Below, in pieces: positions 1-9,967 of a stretch of 64,000 bases of DNA (position 1 is its first letter; each line of letters begins with the position of its first letter). This DNA comes from Candidatus Sphingomonas phytovorans (lineage in GTDB: Bacteria; Pseudomonadota; Alphaproteobacteria; Sphingomonadales; Sphingomonadaceae), in NCBI GenBank assembly GCA_029202385.1, contig CP119314.1, positions 3,350,501 through 3,414,500 of the forward strand, given 5' to 3'. The notes under the pieces are model-generated. The model saw only the letters and a program-made list of their open reading frames with translations, was not told where the DNA came from and did no database searches. The position numbers and the translations under genes are program-made.

Positions 1-153
1 CTGCGCCGGCGGCTCGACGGCATCCCCGCCGCCGTGATCGCGAACGACCTGCAGCTCAGCGTATCGGCGATCGAGAAGCATTGCAGCCGCGCGCTGGCCG
101 ATCTGCGCGCGGCGCTCGAACGGCGCGGGCTGCCCGCCGGGGCCCGGGCATGA
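1..153 (+). CDS. ECF-type RNA polymerase sigma factor, C-terminal end (partial)
   Basis: The frame is open from base 1 to a TGA at 151-153 and encodes the last 50 residues of a protein. It reads as the region 4 helix-turn-helix of a sigma-70 family factor: an LDGIPAAVIA helix, a turn, then a recognition helix around SVSAIEKHCSRAL, followed by an arginine-rich tail. The stop overlaps the fecR start (ATGA at 150-153), which implies translational coupling. With fecR and an STN-containing TonB receptor directly downstream, this is most likely a FecI-type sigma factor that drives transcription of the receptor after a cell-surface signal. The N-terminal part (region 2) lies outside the window, so the assignment rests on the HTH and the neighbours. 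Confidence 0.8.
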   Translation: MRRRLDGIPAAVIANDLQLSVSAIEKHCSRALADLRAALERRGLPAGARA

Positions 154-1079
154 GCCGCCGCGCCGCCCTGCGCGATGCCGCCCGCTGGGCGATGGCCGAG
201 GATACGACGCCGGCAGCACCACCGCCACTCGCCGCCGACGTCCAGGCGACGCTCGACGATCCAGCACTGACAGAGGCGCTCGAACAGAGCGCCTCGTTCG
301 GCCGTCTTTCCGACGGCGACATCCTTGCGATGCGCGGCGCGCGGCGTCGGGGCATCGCGACCTTCGGCGCGGTCGTGCTGGTGGCAGCCCTCGGTGTGGG
401 GGGCTGGTCGAACGGCTGGTTCGTCAACGGCCCAGCGCCGATCGTCGCCCATTATGAAACCCAACGCGGCGAGCAGCGCGACGTGGCGCTCGCTGACGGA
501 TCGACTCTCCATCTCAACGGCGCGACCAGTCTCGACGTCACGCTCGACGAGAAACAGCGCCATGTCGCCCTCAATCGGGGCGAGGCCTATTTCGACGTCG
601 CGCATGAGAAGGACCGGCCGTTCATCGTCCGCGCCGGCGCGTCGTCGACACAGGTGCTGGGCACCGCGTTCGACGTCGACATGGCCCGGGGCGAGGTGAA
701 GCTCGCGGTCTATCGCGGGCGCGTGCGGTTCGGCGGCGTCGGTTCGGATTCGCACAGCGTCGAAGTCCCCGCCGGCTGGCGCTCACGCTTCGAAGGCGGG
801 GTGGCGCATGCGCCGACGCGCTTTGACGCGACGCAACAGGATTGGCGCCAGGATTGGGTCGACACCGACGATATGCGTCTCGCCGACCTGGTCGACGCAC
901 TCAACCGGCGTGGCGGCCCGATGATTCTGGAGCCGTCGCCGACACTAGGCAGCATCGCGCTATCCGGTCGCTTCAAGCTTGATAAACCACAGCAATTGCT
1001 CCGGGCAATCGGCACCGTCTACGGCTTTCAGGTCGTGACCGAGGGAGAAAGGCTGCGGCTCGCGCCGGCCGAGCAGTGA
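150..1079 (+). CDS. fecR: FecR-type anti-sigma / signal-transducing membrane protein
   Basis: A 309-residue protein of normal FecR length. A cytoplasmic N-terminus (residues 1-67) is followed by one membrane segment at about 68-90, then the periplasmic FecR domain at about 98-195, recognisable by DVALADGSTLHLN, GEAYFDV and LGTAFDVD. A C-terminal segment (about 240-309) resembles an STN-like fold. ATG at 150 was chosen because it overlaps the upstream sigma-factor stop; the frame is open further upstream, but that part is antisense-like filler. In FecIR systems FecR senses the STN domain of an occupied receptor and releases or activates the ECF sigma factor. The receptor 115 bases downstream carries exactly such a domain, so the three genes form one regulatory unit. 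The ligand is unknown. Confidence 0.9.
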   Translation: MSRRAALRDAARWAMAEDTTPAAPPPLAADVQATLDDPALTEALEQSASFGRLSDGDILAMRGARRRGIATFGAVVLVAALGVGGWSNGWFVNGPAPIVAHYETQRGEQRDVALADGSTLHLNGATSLDVTLDEKQRHVALNRGEAYFDVAHEKDRPFIVRAGASSTQVLGTAFDVDMARGEVKLAVYRGRVRFGGVGSDSHSVEVPAGWRSRFEGGVAHAPTRFDATQQDWRQDWVDTDDMRLADLVDALNRRGGPMILEPSPTLGSIALSGRFKLDKPQQLLRAIGTVYGFQVVTEGERLRLAPAEQ

Positions 1080-1194
1080 GTCTCACATTCGTCATACCGA
1101 TGTCATTGCACTGCAACAAAATTCTTTTGTCCGGACCGGGCCCCGAACCCCGTCCTCCGTCCGAGGCGAACAAACGCCTGAGCGGAGGAACATC

Positions 1195-4100
1195 ATGGAT
1201 CGCACAAAGGGACTTTCATTGATCGCGCTGGCGGCGGCGCTTGCCGCGCCGGCCATGGCGCAGGCAAAGCCGGTCGAGGGCACGCTGGCACGGCAGATGC
1301 AGTTCGACATCGGTGCATCCGACCTGCGCAGCGCCATCTCGCGCTTCTCGCGTGCGACGGGCGTGCAGGTCATCGTGGCGCCGGACGTCGTCGCGAAGCG
1401 CCGCACCGCCGGCGTGCGCGGCGCGCACAGCGTGCGTGAAGCACTCGACCTGATGCTGCGCGGCACCAACCTGTCGGCGTCGATCAGCGATGGCGTGGCT
1501 GTGCTGAAGCCGGTCGCCGCGGCTCCGGCCGCGATCCGCCGCCCCGCGCACGCCGTGCGCGAGATTGCAGATATCTCGGCAGCGGGCGCAGCACCGGAAC
1601 AGGAGACCTCTGTCGCACCCGATATCATCGTGTCAGGCTATCGCCAGAGCCTCACGCGGGCGCAGGACCTCAAGCGCCGTGCGATCGGATCGGAGGACGA
1701 TATCCTGGCGCAGGATATCGCCGCCTTTCCCGATCTGAACCTCGCTGAATCGCTCCAGCGCGTTCCCGGCATCACCATCACGCGCGATTCAGGCGAAGGC
1801 CGCCAGATCGCGCTCAGGGGCCTGGGCGCCGAATTCACCCGTACCCAGCTCAACGGCATGGAAGTGCTGGGCAACACCGCATCGGGCATGGACAATCGCG
1901 GCGGCGTCAGCCGGTCGCGCTCGTTCGACTACAGCCTGTTCGCGTCGGAACTGTTCAACCGCGTGTCGGTGCAGAAATCCTACGCAGCCGAACAGGACGA
2001 GGGCGGCATCGCCGGCACCGTGGGGCTGACCACCGCCAAGCCGTTCGATTACAACGGCTCGAAATTCGTCGTCTCGGCGAAGGGCCAGACCAACACCAAC
2101 ACCAGCGGCATCACGCCGCGCGTCGTCGGCCTCGCGTCCGGACACTGGGGCGATTTCGGCGCACTCGTCTCCGTCGCGTACAGCCAGATCAAGAGCAACG
2201 AATACGGCTATCGCAACTGGGGCTGGGGCTATGTCAAATATGCGCCCGGCAATATCGGCCCCAATATCGACGCAGCGACCTCACAACTGCTTCAATCGGG
2301 CACTATCGTCGCCCCCCAGGCTGAATCGCCTTCGACCTGGTACACCGACCGCAAGCGGCTGGGCGTCACATCCTCGCTGCAATATCATCCCGGCGACCGG
2401 TTCAAGATCGATGTCGACTTCCTCTACGGCCGACTTTGGGATTACCGCGACGACTATGCCATCGCCAGCGCCGGCAGCAACGCGCTGACCGGCGCCACCG
2501 TCAATGGCGGCCAGATCATCCAGTCAGCGGTGATCGACGGCAACACGCTGCGCGCGGCGAGCTATACCGGCATCGACCAGCGCTCCGAGCACCACATCGT
2601 CAAGAACCACACCGATTTCTACCAGGGCGTGGCCAATGCGAGTTGGAAGGTGACCGATCGCCTGACGATCACGGCACTGGCCGGCTATGAGGAATCCGAC
2701 TTCAGCCAGCCTGTGTTCGACAAGGTGTTCATGGAGGCCAAGAACATGGCCTTCAGCTTCGACACCCGGCCGACCATCCCGGTCAACACCTATGGAAGGG
2801 ACCTGACCGACCCCAACAACTGGACGTTGCAACGCCTCGACGTGCAGGAAAACGGGATCACCAGCAAATATGCCAACGGAAAGCTGGCCGCCGCCTACAG
2901 CGCGACCGATGCGCTGACCTTCAAGGTCGGCGGCGAGTTCAAGCATTTCAGCAACAGCGGCTATATCTATGTCAACAAGGTGTTCCACAACGTCCCGGCC
3001 AATGTGGCGATTCCGAACAACCTGAAAGAAGTGATTGGGCGGGATTCGCTGCTGCCCTATATCGTCGGCAACGTGGACGGGGTGTACGCCTATATCGGCG
3101 ATCCGCGGGACCTGTCGGCGAAATACCTGCAGGCCGGCAGCGACTATCTGGTCGACGAGAAGACCTGGAGCGGCTTCGCCCAGGTCGATCTCGATACTCA
3201 TGTCGGCGGCATGCGCCTGCGCGGCAATGCCGGCCTGCGCTATTTCTCGACCGACCTGACCTCGTCGGGCCATCTCACTGCACCGGTGAACGGCGTGAAT
3301 ACGCTCGTGCCGGTGGTGATCGGCACCAATAGCAGCGGCTGGCTGCCCGCCGCCAATTTCGCGCTCGACGTCGCTAAAGACGTGGTGGTCCGGCTGAGCG
3401 CGAGCCGCAACGTCAACCGGCCGGCGCTGGGCGACCTGGCGGCGGCCGGCACGCTCACCACCCGGCCGAACGGCGGGAGCGCCTCCTTCGGCAACCCCTT
3501 CCTGAAGCCCTACAAGGCAACCTCGGTGGAGGGCTCGATCGAATATTACATGGATCGCACCGGCTTCGCCTCGATAGGCTTCTTCTACAAGCACATGGAC
3601 AGCTTCATCACGTCGAGCAGCACGACGATCCCGTACAGCCAGACGGGCCTGCCGCTGTCGCTGCTGATCCAGGGCCAGGACGGCAACACGCCGTACGATG
3701 TGAGCCGGCCCGTCAATGGCCCCGGCGCCGACATCAAGGGCATCGAGGTGGCGTTCCAGCACGACTTCACCTTCCTGCCGGCCCCATTCGACCATCTCGG
3801 CGTCGTCGCCAACGGCACCTGGTTCGACGGGCACCAGAAGGCGATCTACACCTCGGGCACCACGATCAGGATCGAGACCCTGCCGCTGCTCAACCTGTCC
3901 AAATGGGCCGCGAACGTCACCCTCTATTACGAGGACAAGGACTGGGGCGTGCGCGTGTCGGACGCCTATCGCAGCCAGTATCTGATCAACACGGGCAATG
4001 TCGCCAACACCGGCGACGGCATCAAGGGCACCAACAACATCGACTTCCAGGCGCATTACAACATCACGCCGAAGATCCGCGTCGTGGCCGAGGGCATCAA

Positions 4101-4209
4101 CCTGACCAACCAGGCGATCCGGCAGTTCGCCGATATCAATGCCAACCGTTCCGAGGTCTATACGACCAGCGGGCGGACCTTCACTTTCGGCGTAAGCGCC
4201 GAGTTCTGA
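1195..4209 (+). CDS. TonB-dependent receptor with N-terminal STN signalling domain
   Basis: A 1004-residue outer-membrane receptor. It has a signal peptide (residues 1-22, ending in AMA before QAKP), an STN (secretin/TonB short N-terminal) domain at about 36-105, a linker, a plug domain from about 150 with the TonB-box-like DIIVSGYR and the plug signature VPGITITRDSG, and a 22-strand-type barrel ending in an aromatic residue (VSAEF). The start ATG at 1195 has a good ribosome binding site (GCGGAGGAA). The extended plug and barrel resemble the large Xanthomonas/Caulobacter-type receptors, often used for oligosaccharides, but the substrate cannot be read from sequence. STN together with upstream fecR and sigma genes indicates that it is also the sensor of a cell-surface signalling loop. 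A strong stem-loop follows the stop codon. Confidence 0.93.
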   Translation: MDRTKGLSLIALAAALAAPAMAQAKPVEGTLARQMQFDIGASDLRSAISRFSRATGVQVIVAPDVVAKRRTAGVRGAHSVREALDLMLRGTNLSASISDGVAVLKPVAAAPAAIRRPAHAVREIADISAAGAAPEQETSVAPDIIVSGYRQSLTRAQDLKRRAIGSEDDILAQDIAAFPDLNLAESLQRVPGITITRDSGEGRQIALRGLGAEFTRTQLNGMEVLGNTASGMDNRGGVSRSRSFDYSLFASELFNRVSVQKSYAAEQDEGGIAGTVGLTTAKPFDYNGSKFVVSAKGQTNTNTSGITPRVVGLASGHWGDFGALVSVAYSQIKSNEYGYRNWGWGYVKYAPGNIGPNIDAATSQLLQSGTIVAPQAESPSTWYTDRKRLGVTSSLQYHPGDRFKIDVDFLYGRLWDYRDDYAIASAGSNALTGATVNGGQIIQSAVIDGNTLRAASYTGIDQRSEHHIVKNHTDFYQGVANASWKVTDRLTITALAGYEESDFSQPVFDKVFMEAKNMAFSFDTRPTIPVNTYGRDLTDPNNWTLQRLDVQENGITSKYANGKLAAAYSATDALTFKVGGEFKHFSNSGYIYVNKVFHNVPANVAIPNNLKEVIGRDSLLPYIVGNVDGVYAYIGDPRDLSAKYLQAGSDYLVDEKTWSGFAQVDLDTHVGGMRLRGNAGLRYFSTDLTSSGHLTAPVNGVNTLVPVVIGTNSSGWLPAANFALDVAKDVVVRLSASRNVNRPALGDLAAAGTLTTRPNGGSASFGNPFLKPYKATSVEGSIEYYMDRTGFASIGFFYKHMDSFITSSSTTIPYSQTGLPLSLLIQGQDGNTPYDVSRPVNGPGADIKGIEVAFQHDFTFLPAPFDHLGVVANGTWFDGHQKAIYTSGTTIRIETLPLLNLSKWAANVTLYYEDKDWGVRVSDAYRSQYLINTGNVANTGDGIKGTNNIDFQAHYNITPKIRVVAEGINLTNQAIRQFADINANRSEVYTTSGRTFTFGVSAEF

Positions 4210-4216
4210 ACGGACA

Positions 4217-4245
4217 GTCCCCGCGCGGCAGGTCCGCGCGGGGAC
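4217..4245 (+). terminator. GC-rich stem-loop terminator after the TonB receptor
   Basis: A perfect 12-base-pair inverted repeat (GTCCCCGCGCGG at 4217-4228 and CCGCGCGGGGAC at 4234-4245) encloses the five-base loop CAGGT, eight bases after the receptor stop codon. There is no clear T-run, as is common in high-GC alphaproteobacteria. It probably ends the fecI-fecR-receptor transcript or protects its 3' end. Confidence 0.7.
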
Positions 4246-4294
4246 CCCATCCGCCGGGTTGGCAGAGCGCATGGCGACGCTCTAGGCTGATCGC

Positions 4295-4933
4295 ATGCTC
4301 AAACGATTCGCCACGCTCGCCATCCTCTTGCTCGGCATCGGCACTGCGACCGCGCAAACCGCAAGCCCCTCTGCCCCCATCCTCCCTGCGACACCGCCGG
4401 CCACCGTCCGCGTGGTGCTGACCACCAGCGAAGGCCCCATCACGCTCGAGCTGGAAAAGGACCGCGCGCCCAAGACCACGGCGAACTTCCTTCGATATGT
4501 CGATACGAAGCGTTTCGACGGCACGACCTTCTACCGCGCCATGAAGCTCCAGCCTGAGCTGGGGCTGATCCAGGGCGGCCTGCGCAACGATCCCAGGAAA
4601 CTCTTCCCGCCCGTCCCGCATGAGCCCACCACCCAGACCGGCCTGAGCAACAGAGACGGCGCGATCTCGATGGCGCGCGACAAGCCGGGCAGCGCGACCG
4701 CGGATTTCTTCATCGCGATCGGCGATCTTTCCTCGCTCGACGCGAAGCCCGACCAGCCGGGGGACAATCTCGGCTTTGCCGCCTTCGGGCATGTCGTTGA
4801 GGGGATGGACGTCGTGCGCCGCATCGGCACGGCCCCCACTTCTCCCACCGAGGGCGAAGGCGCGATGAAGGGGCAGATGCTCGCGCCGACCATCCGGATC
4901 ATCACCGCGCGCCGGGTAGCTGAGGTCCGGTAG
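4295..4933 (+). CDS. Periplasmic cyclophilin-type peptidyl-prolyl cis-trans isomerase
   Basis: A 212-residue protein with a Sec signal peptide (MLKRFATLAILLLGIGTATAQ). The mature part is a cyclophilin domain: ITLELEKDRAPKTTANFLRYV at its start, FYRAM in place of the classical FHRVI, LIQGG, then GSATADFFIAIGD and FGHVVEGMDVVRRI. These correspond to the catalytic Arg-containing strand and the SQFFI region of cyclophilins. It should catalyse prolyl isomerisation during folding of exported proteins, plausibly outer-membrane proteins such as the receptor upstream. The gene stands alone, 50 bases after the terminator-like hairpin, and is probably transcribed separately. The substitutions in the active-site loop are mild and common in this subfamily. 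Confidence 0.9.
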   Translation: MLKRFATLAILLLGIGTATAQTASPSAPILPATPPATVRVVLTTSEGPITLELEKDRAPKTTANFLRYVDTKRFDGTTFYRAMKLQPELGLIQGGLRNDPRKLFPPVPHEPTTQTGLSNRDGAISMARDKPGSATADFFIAIGDLSSLDAKPDQPGDNLGFAAFGHVVEGMDVVRRIGTAPTSPTEGEGAMKGQMLAPTIRIITARRVAEVR

Positions 4934-5020
4934 CTGAACGGGGGCCGACCCGGTAGCTCATCCTCAGTTCAGCAACGATGTGATATGACCCTCGCCATAG
5001 TCAATCAGCGAGAGTCGACC

Positions 5021-5434
5021 ATGCGTATCCTGTCCTCATTGCTCCTCGGCGCCGCCCTGATCGGCATGAGCGCCGCCGCCCCTGCCGCGCCGCGCGACAA
5101 CAGCCAAGCTGAGGCGAAGCTTGCCAAGGCGCTTGAAGGCCGCGTCCCGGGCAAGCCCGTGAGCTGCATCACCCTGAGCAACATCACCTCGTCCCAGATC
5201 TATGATGGCACCGCGATCGTCTATCGGTCCGGCAGTACGCTCTATGTCAACCGGCCGCGCATGGGGCAGACCTCCCTGGACAGCGACGATATCCTGGTGA
5301 GCAGAACCTTTGGCTCGCAGCTCTGCAGCCTGGACACGATCAACCTGGTCGACCGGACATCGCGCTTCCAGACTGGCTTTGTCGGCCTGGGCGAGTTCGT
5401 GCCCTATACCAAGGTGAAGACGGTAAAGGGCTGA
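5021..5434 (+). CDS. Small secreted protein of unknown function
   Basis: A 137-residue protein starting at ATG 5021, preceded by a GAGAG ribosome site; an in-frame ATG at 4985 is less likely because it would place extra polar residues before the signal peptide. Residues 1-21 are a clear Sec signal peptide ending APAAP. The mature part contains CITLSNITSSQIYDGTAIVYR and a second Cys in GSQLCSLD, so one disulfide is possible. The pattern (charged N-terminal helix, a Cys, a beta-rich body) is one I associate with small periplasmic proteins of sphingomonads, without a known function. No partner gene is evident: the neighbours are unrelated and face the same way only by chance. Confidence 0.65.
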   Translation: MRILSSLLLGAALIGMSAAAPAAPRDNSQAEAKLAKALEGRVPGKPVSCITLSNITSSQIYDGTAIVYRSGSTLYVNRPRMGQTSLDSDDILVSRTFGSQLCSLDTINLVDRTSRFQTGFVGLGEFVPYTKVKTVKG

Positions 5435-5506
5435 CGGCCCGGCAACGGCATCAAGCTTTACTGGCTTGTGCCGTCGTCGCCAAATAGGATCTTCAGGGAG
5501 CCCAGC

Positions 5507-5662
5507 GTGACCGACTCGATCGACGATCAGATCATCGACACGCCCGACGGGCCGATGACCTGGGCAGCGTGGAAGAAGAAGCACCCGGTCCAGATCCCGT
5601 CGCGGCGGACCAAGGGCAAGGACCTGCCGGTGAAAGTCAAACGCTTCACCGACAAGCCCTGA
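5507..5662 (+). CDS. Very small basic protein of unknown function
   Basis: A GTG start at 5507 with CAGGGAG seven bases upstream gives a 51-residue lysine-rich protein (VTDSIDDQIIDTPDGPMTWA and a basic C-terminal half with WKKKHP and KGKDLPVK). A longer in-frame ATG form begins at 5468. The acidic front and basic tail, good ribosome site and independent reading frame favour a real gene. It resembles small conserved orphan proteins of sphingomonads, but I do not recognise a family. It converges with the aldo/keto reductase gene, only 12 bases away. Confidence 0.45.
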   Translation: MTDSIDDQIIDTPDGPMTWAAWKKKHPVQIPSRRTKGKDLPVKVKRFTDKP

Positions 5663-5674
5663 ACGGCGCCGGGA

Positions 5675-6781
<1,107 letters not shown>

Positions 6782-6833
6782 TCATATCTATGAGACACCC
6801 CGACCTGATAAAGCCACAAATGCGGGGAGAGAA

Positions 6834-7289
6834 ATGATGTTCAATCTGGTGAAGCTGGCGGCGACGCTGACGTTGCTGGCGGCGGTGCCTGCCTTCGCCG
6901 CGGAGCGGACCCCGGAACAGGTCGTGAAGGATCACGTCGCCGCGATGAAGACCGCCAATGTCGATGCCGTGATGGCCGATTATGCCGAGGACACCGTCGT
7001 CATCACCCCGCCCGGCCTGGTGCCGACGCAACAGCCCGCCAATGCACCGGGCGTCTATTCGGGCAAGACGAATGCCCGGAAAGTGTTCGTGGTGCTGACC
7101 GGCAAGGACAGCATCGGCGGCATCCGCGCGATGGAAACGGTGGTCGAACCGCTGGGCGGCGACGTCGCGCTGCTGCGCTGGATGCAGTTCCGGGGCACGC
7201 CGCAGCAGGTGTCGGGCGTTGACGTCTTCGTGGTTCGCGGCGGCAAGATCGCGGTGCAGGACATCATTCTCGATACCGCCAGGCCATAG
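6834..7289 (+). CDS. Secreted SnoaL/NTF2-like protein
   Basis: A 151-residue protein with a signal peptide (MMFNLVKLAATLTLLAAVPAFA) and a cone-shaped NTF2-like domain: an N-terminal helix (TPEQVVKDHVAAMKTANVDA), DYAEDTVVITPPG, then curved beta strands ending in VDVFVVRGGKIAVQDIILD. This fold is shared by SnoaL-like isomerases, polyketide cyclases and many ligand-binding proteins, so the reaction, if any, cannot be stated. The export signal places it in the periplasm. Either ATG of the ATGATG at 6834 could be used; a GGGGAGAG site lies just upstream. No linked genes. Confidence 0.8.
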   Translation: MMFNLVKLAATLTLLAAVPAFAAERTPEQVVKDHVAAMKTANVDAVMADYAEDTVVITPPGLVPTQQPANAPGVYSGKTNARKVFVVLTGKDSIGGIRAMETVVEPLGGDVALLRWMQFRGTPQQVSGVDVFVVRGGKIAVQDIILDTARP

Positions 7290-7386
7290 CCGGCCGATCC
7301 GGCGAGCCGGGTGCGGTTCAGGGCGACCCGCCGGGTTTGGTTGGATCGCTCGCCCCGTGGGAGCCCACTTTCCCGGTCATCTACGC

Positions 7387-8133
7387 CTATCGGTACAACC
7401 GCACGAAATCGCCCTGCGTCGCGTAGTCCAGCCGCTCGCGATAGTCGCGATGCTCCGCCATGCCCGGAACGACGCGGCCGATGACGGGGTCGGCCTGGGC
7501 ATCAAGCTTCGCCAGGGCGACAGGACAGGCGACCGGAACGAGCTGCGAGCCTGTGCCGACCTGGAGCGTGGTCATCACACCGTACAATGCCCCCTCGATC
7601 GTCGGGCGGCCGAGGATCACGAGCCGGTGCTGCCCCGCCACATTGGTGACGAGATAGATATGGCCCGACAGGTTCGGCATCGAGACGTGCCCGGCCTGTT
7701 CGAACCGGGCGTCAGTGCGCTGCGATTCAGCAAAGCCGAGATGCCCCGCCTCGTCGATCCAGCGGATCGTGGTGACATAGGCGAAAATGTCACCCGGACT
7801 GCCGAAGCTCGGCCGCAGCGTCAGATAGCGGCCCTCGATCCAGCGTACCGCGGCACGGGCATAGGCCCCCATGGTTTCGGGCGCGAGGTCGTTGGAGGCG
7901 GCGGCCGGCGGCGGCGCTACCGGACGGAGCGTCACGCCCAGCGCTTCCTCCAGGCGGATCGTCGTCGCCAGCGTGAAGGGACGCCCGCCGGACAGCGCCT
8001 TTTCCAGGGTCGACAGGCTGATCTTCGCCATATCGGCCAGCGCCTGGCGCGAGATTCGGCGACGCGCAATCTGCTCACGCACGCGGCGGCCGACTTCGCG
8101 CGTCTCGCCCTCAAGAAGGTCGCGGTCCTGCAT
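7387..8133 (-). CDS. XRE-family transcriptional regulator with C-terminal sensor-like domain
   Basis: A 248-residue protein. The start ATG at 8133 has a GAGGAGAG ribosome site; the frame is open further upstream without one. Residues about 15-65 form an XRE helix-turn-helix (ISRQALADMAKISLSTLEKA). The rest (about 85-245) is a beta-rich domain with YLTLRPSFGSPGDIFAYVTTI and HVSMPNLSGHIYLVTNV. I recognise this layout as an HTH regulator carrying a ligand- or protein-binding domain often seen in alphaproteobacteria, but not its ligand. It lies directly beside the left edge of the phage-derived island and faces away from it. It could be a cellular regulator or a remnant of phage control; its base composition matches the chromosome. 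Confidence 0.75.
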   Translation of the reverse strand: MQDRDLLEGETREVGRRVREQIARRRISRQALADMAKISLSTLEKALSGGRPFTLATTIRLEEALGVTLRPVAPPPAAASNDLAPETMGAYARAAVRWIEGRYLTLRPSFGSPGDIFAYVTTIRWIDEAGHLGFAESQRTDARFEQAGHVSMPNLSGHIYLVTNVAGQHRLVILGRPTIEGALYGVMTTLQVGTGSQLVPVACPVALAKLDAQADPVIGRVVPGMAEHRDYRERLDYATQGDFVRLYR

Positions 8134-8278
8134 TCTCTCCTCTTTCTCCGATAAGTGACTACCACATCTTTCCGCACCGCCCGTCAACTGGCCTGTCGGG
8201 CGCCAACGCACCAGAACAGCACCTTTTTCGTGGCACAGGCCAATTGTCCGAACCGCCGCTGCCGCGCCGCGCGCCCTT

Positions 8279-8306
8279 GATTCAAACCCTGTCGCAGCTG
8301 GCCTAA
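8279..8306 (+). promoter_or_regulatory. Promoter-like motif GATTCAAACC-N13-CCTAA ahead of the tail genes
   Basis: GATTCAAACC at 8279-8288 is followed after exactly 13 bases by CCTAA at 8302-8306, nine bases before the start codon of tail tubular protein A. The same two boxes with identical spacing occur at 18581-18608 ahead of the tail-fibre gene. It does not match the usual sigma-70 boxes. If CCTAA were a -10 element, this transcript would be nearly leaderless. It may be a phage-specific promoter or another control site. Confidence 0.35.
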
Positions 8307-8315
8307 TCCCGCCGC

Positions 8316-8960
8316 ATGGCCATCAGCATCACTGTCTGCAATCTCGCCCTTGGCGAGCTTCGCGCACCCCCGATCGTCGATATCGATGAGGCGACCACCG
8401 AGGCGGCTGAGTGCAAGCGCTATTATGCGCATTGCCTCAAGCTACTGCTCGAACGCTTCGACTGGAGCTTCGCCACGCGGATCGCCTCGCTCGCCGAACT
8501 GAACGTGAATCCGCGCGCGAGCGAATGGGCCCATGCCTATGCGCTGCCCGCTGATCTCGCCACCGCGCAGCGGCTCGTACCGCCGGCAAGCGGCTGGCCA
8601 AGCGGCGCGACGAACCGTCCCGTCGCGCCGGTGCTGGCCCAGCCCTTCATCATTGAGGATGGCGTGCTGTTCAGCCAGATGCGCGGGGCAATCCTTGAAT
8701 ATACCACGCGGGACGTGAGCGAGGCGGACATGCCCGGCCTGTTCTGCGACGCGCTGGCCTATGCCGTCGCGGCCCGGCTAGCCGTGCCGCTGCGCGACAG
8801 CCGGGAGACCAAGGGACAGCTGCTCCAGCAGGCCGAGGTCGCTGCCCAACGCGCCATCGCCGACGACATCAACCGCCAGCCCAATCGCGATGCACGCACG
8901 CCCGATGAAGTCGCGGCCGCGCGCGGTGCCGGGGCCGGTTGCGCGAGCGGAGCGAACTGA
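8316..8960 (+). CDS. T7 gp11-like tail tubular protein A
   Basis: A 214-residue protein that I recognise as the tail tubular protein A (gatekeeper) family of T7-like phages. An N-terminal helical bundle begins ITVCNLALGELRAPPI, with DIDEATTEAAECKRYYAHCLKLLLERFDWSFATR matching the helix that ends in the conserved W-x-(F/W) region. The middle is beta-rich and the C-terminus is low-complexity (AARGAGAGCASGAN). In such phages this protein forms the ring between portal and nozzle. It overlaps the next gene by one base (TGATG), as in a compact phage operon. No portal or capsid gene precedes it: the upstream neighbour is a chromosomal regulator on the other strand. Confidence 0.75.
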   Translation: MAISITVCNLALGELRAPPIVDIDEATTEAAECKRYYAHCLKLLLERFDWSFATRIASLAELNVNPRASEWAHAYALPADLATAQRLVPPASGWPSGATNRPVAPVLAQPFIIEDGVLFSQMRGAILEYTTRDVSEADMPGLFCDALAYAVAARLAVPLRDSRETKGQLLQQAEVAAQRAIADDINRQPNRDARTPDEVAAARGAGAGCASGAN

Positions 8961-9958
8961 TGCCGCTTCGCACCGGACAACCGAATTTCTCCAAGGGCGA
9001 GCTTGCCGAGGATCTGATCGCACGCGTCGATGTCGCTGCTTATGCGACCGGCCTGCGACGCGCGCGCAATATCATCATCCTCAAATATGGCGGCGTGACC
9101 AAGCGCCCCGGCACGCGGCTGGTCGCCGAGGTCTATGCGGACCGGGGCGTCCGGCTGATGCCGTTCCAGTTCTCGATCGACCAGACCTATGCCCTCGAAA
9201 TGGGGCAGGGTTATATGCGCCCCGCGGCGCTCGGCGGCCTGTTGCTCGAAGACAAGCTGTCGATCATGAGCATCACTCTCGGCGCCGTCACCACGATCCA
9301 GGCGGCCTATCACGACTATGCGGTCGGCGATCAGATCTATCTTTCGGGCATTGAGGGAACGACCGAGCTGAACGGCCGGGTCGCCCGCATCCTCAGCGTT
9401 TCGGGAGGAAGCACCGCCGGTGGGACCTTCACGATCGACGTCGATTCGACCGGGTTCACACCGTTCACCGCCGACACCGGCGGCACGGCCAGGCCGGGGA
9501 TACCCCCGCCGCCACCGCCGCCGCCGCCCGTTCCACCAACAGCGCCACCACCGCCGCCACCCGATGTGGGCGGGGGCGGCGGCGGAAGGGGCGACTATTG
9601 CGTTGCCGACGACACACCGATCATGATGGCGGACGGACGGGAGATCGAAGCCCGCCACGTCAAGGTCGGCATGCAGGTACGGACGCAGCATGCCGCGACG
9701 ATGGAATGGGGCAACTATCCGGTCGAAGCGGTCAGTGCCGCATGGCAGCCCGTATTTGCCTGCGCTCTTGATGGGGTAACGATCCGCGCGACCGCGGAAC
9801 ATCGCTTCCGGATCGGCGACGACTGGGTCCGCGCCGACACGATCGGCACCGCAGCCGGGTCCGCCTGGGTTGCGCGGATCACGATCGCTGACGCCCATAC
9901 TTACATCTCGGCCGGCATCCTGTCCCACAACAAGGTCTGGGAGCGGAACTATGACTGA
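8960..9958 (+). CDS. Tail tubular protein B, N-terminal part, fused to a Hint (intein-like) domain
   Basis: A 332-residue product starting in the TGATG overlap at 8960. Residues 1-95 match the start of T7 gp12-like nozzle proteins (GQPNFSKGELAEDLIARVD, ARNIIILKYGGVTKRPGTR, FSIDQTYALE). Residues about 100-180 are the beta module usual in these proteins (GDQIYLSGIEGTTELNGR). Then come a proline-rich run (182-201), six glycines (204-209), and a Hint domain from Cys214 (YCVADDTPIMMADG, block A) through TAEH (278-281, block B) to His323-Asn324 (ISAGILSHN, block G). The residue after Asn324 is Lys, not Cys/Ser/Thr, so ordinary splicing is unlikely while C-terminal cleavage remains possible. A TGA at 9956-9958 ends the frame; the same frame continues into the next gene, which holds the rest of tail protein B. 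Confidence 0.8.
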   Translation: MPLRTGQPNFSKGELAEDLIARVDVAAYATGLRRARNIIILKYGGVTKRPGTRLVAEVYADRGVRLMPFQFSIDQTYALEMGQGYMRPAALGGLLLEDKLSIMSITLGAVTTIQAAYHDYAVGDQIYLSGIEGTTELNGRVARILSVSGGSTAGGTFTIDVDSTGFTPFTADTGGTARPGIPPPPPPPPPVPPTAPPPPPPDVGGGGGGRGDYCVADDTPIMMADGREIEARHVKVGMQVRTQHAATMEWGNYPVEAVSAAWQPVFACALDGVTIRATAEHRFRIGDDWVRADTIGTAAGSAWVARITIADAHTYISAGILSHNKVWERNYD

Positions 9959-9967
9959 GCATTTCGC

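Noticed and set aside
2524..4272. Long open frame (582 codons) antisense to the TonB receptor
   Set aside because: It mirrors a real receptor gene, lacks a ribosome site and has the composition expected of an antisense frame in high-GC DNA.
9599..9931. Fully active intein in the tail protein
   Set aside because: The residue after the terminal Asn is Lys and not Cys, Ser or Thr, and a stop follows soon, so protein splicing is not supported; only a Hint domain is called.
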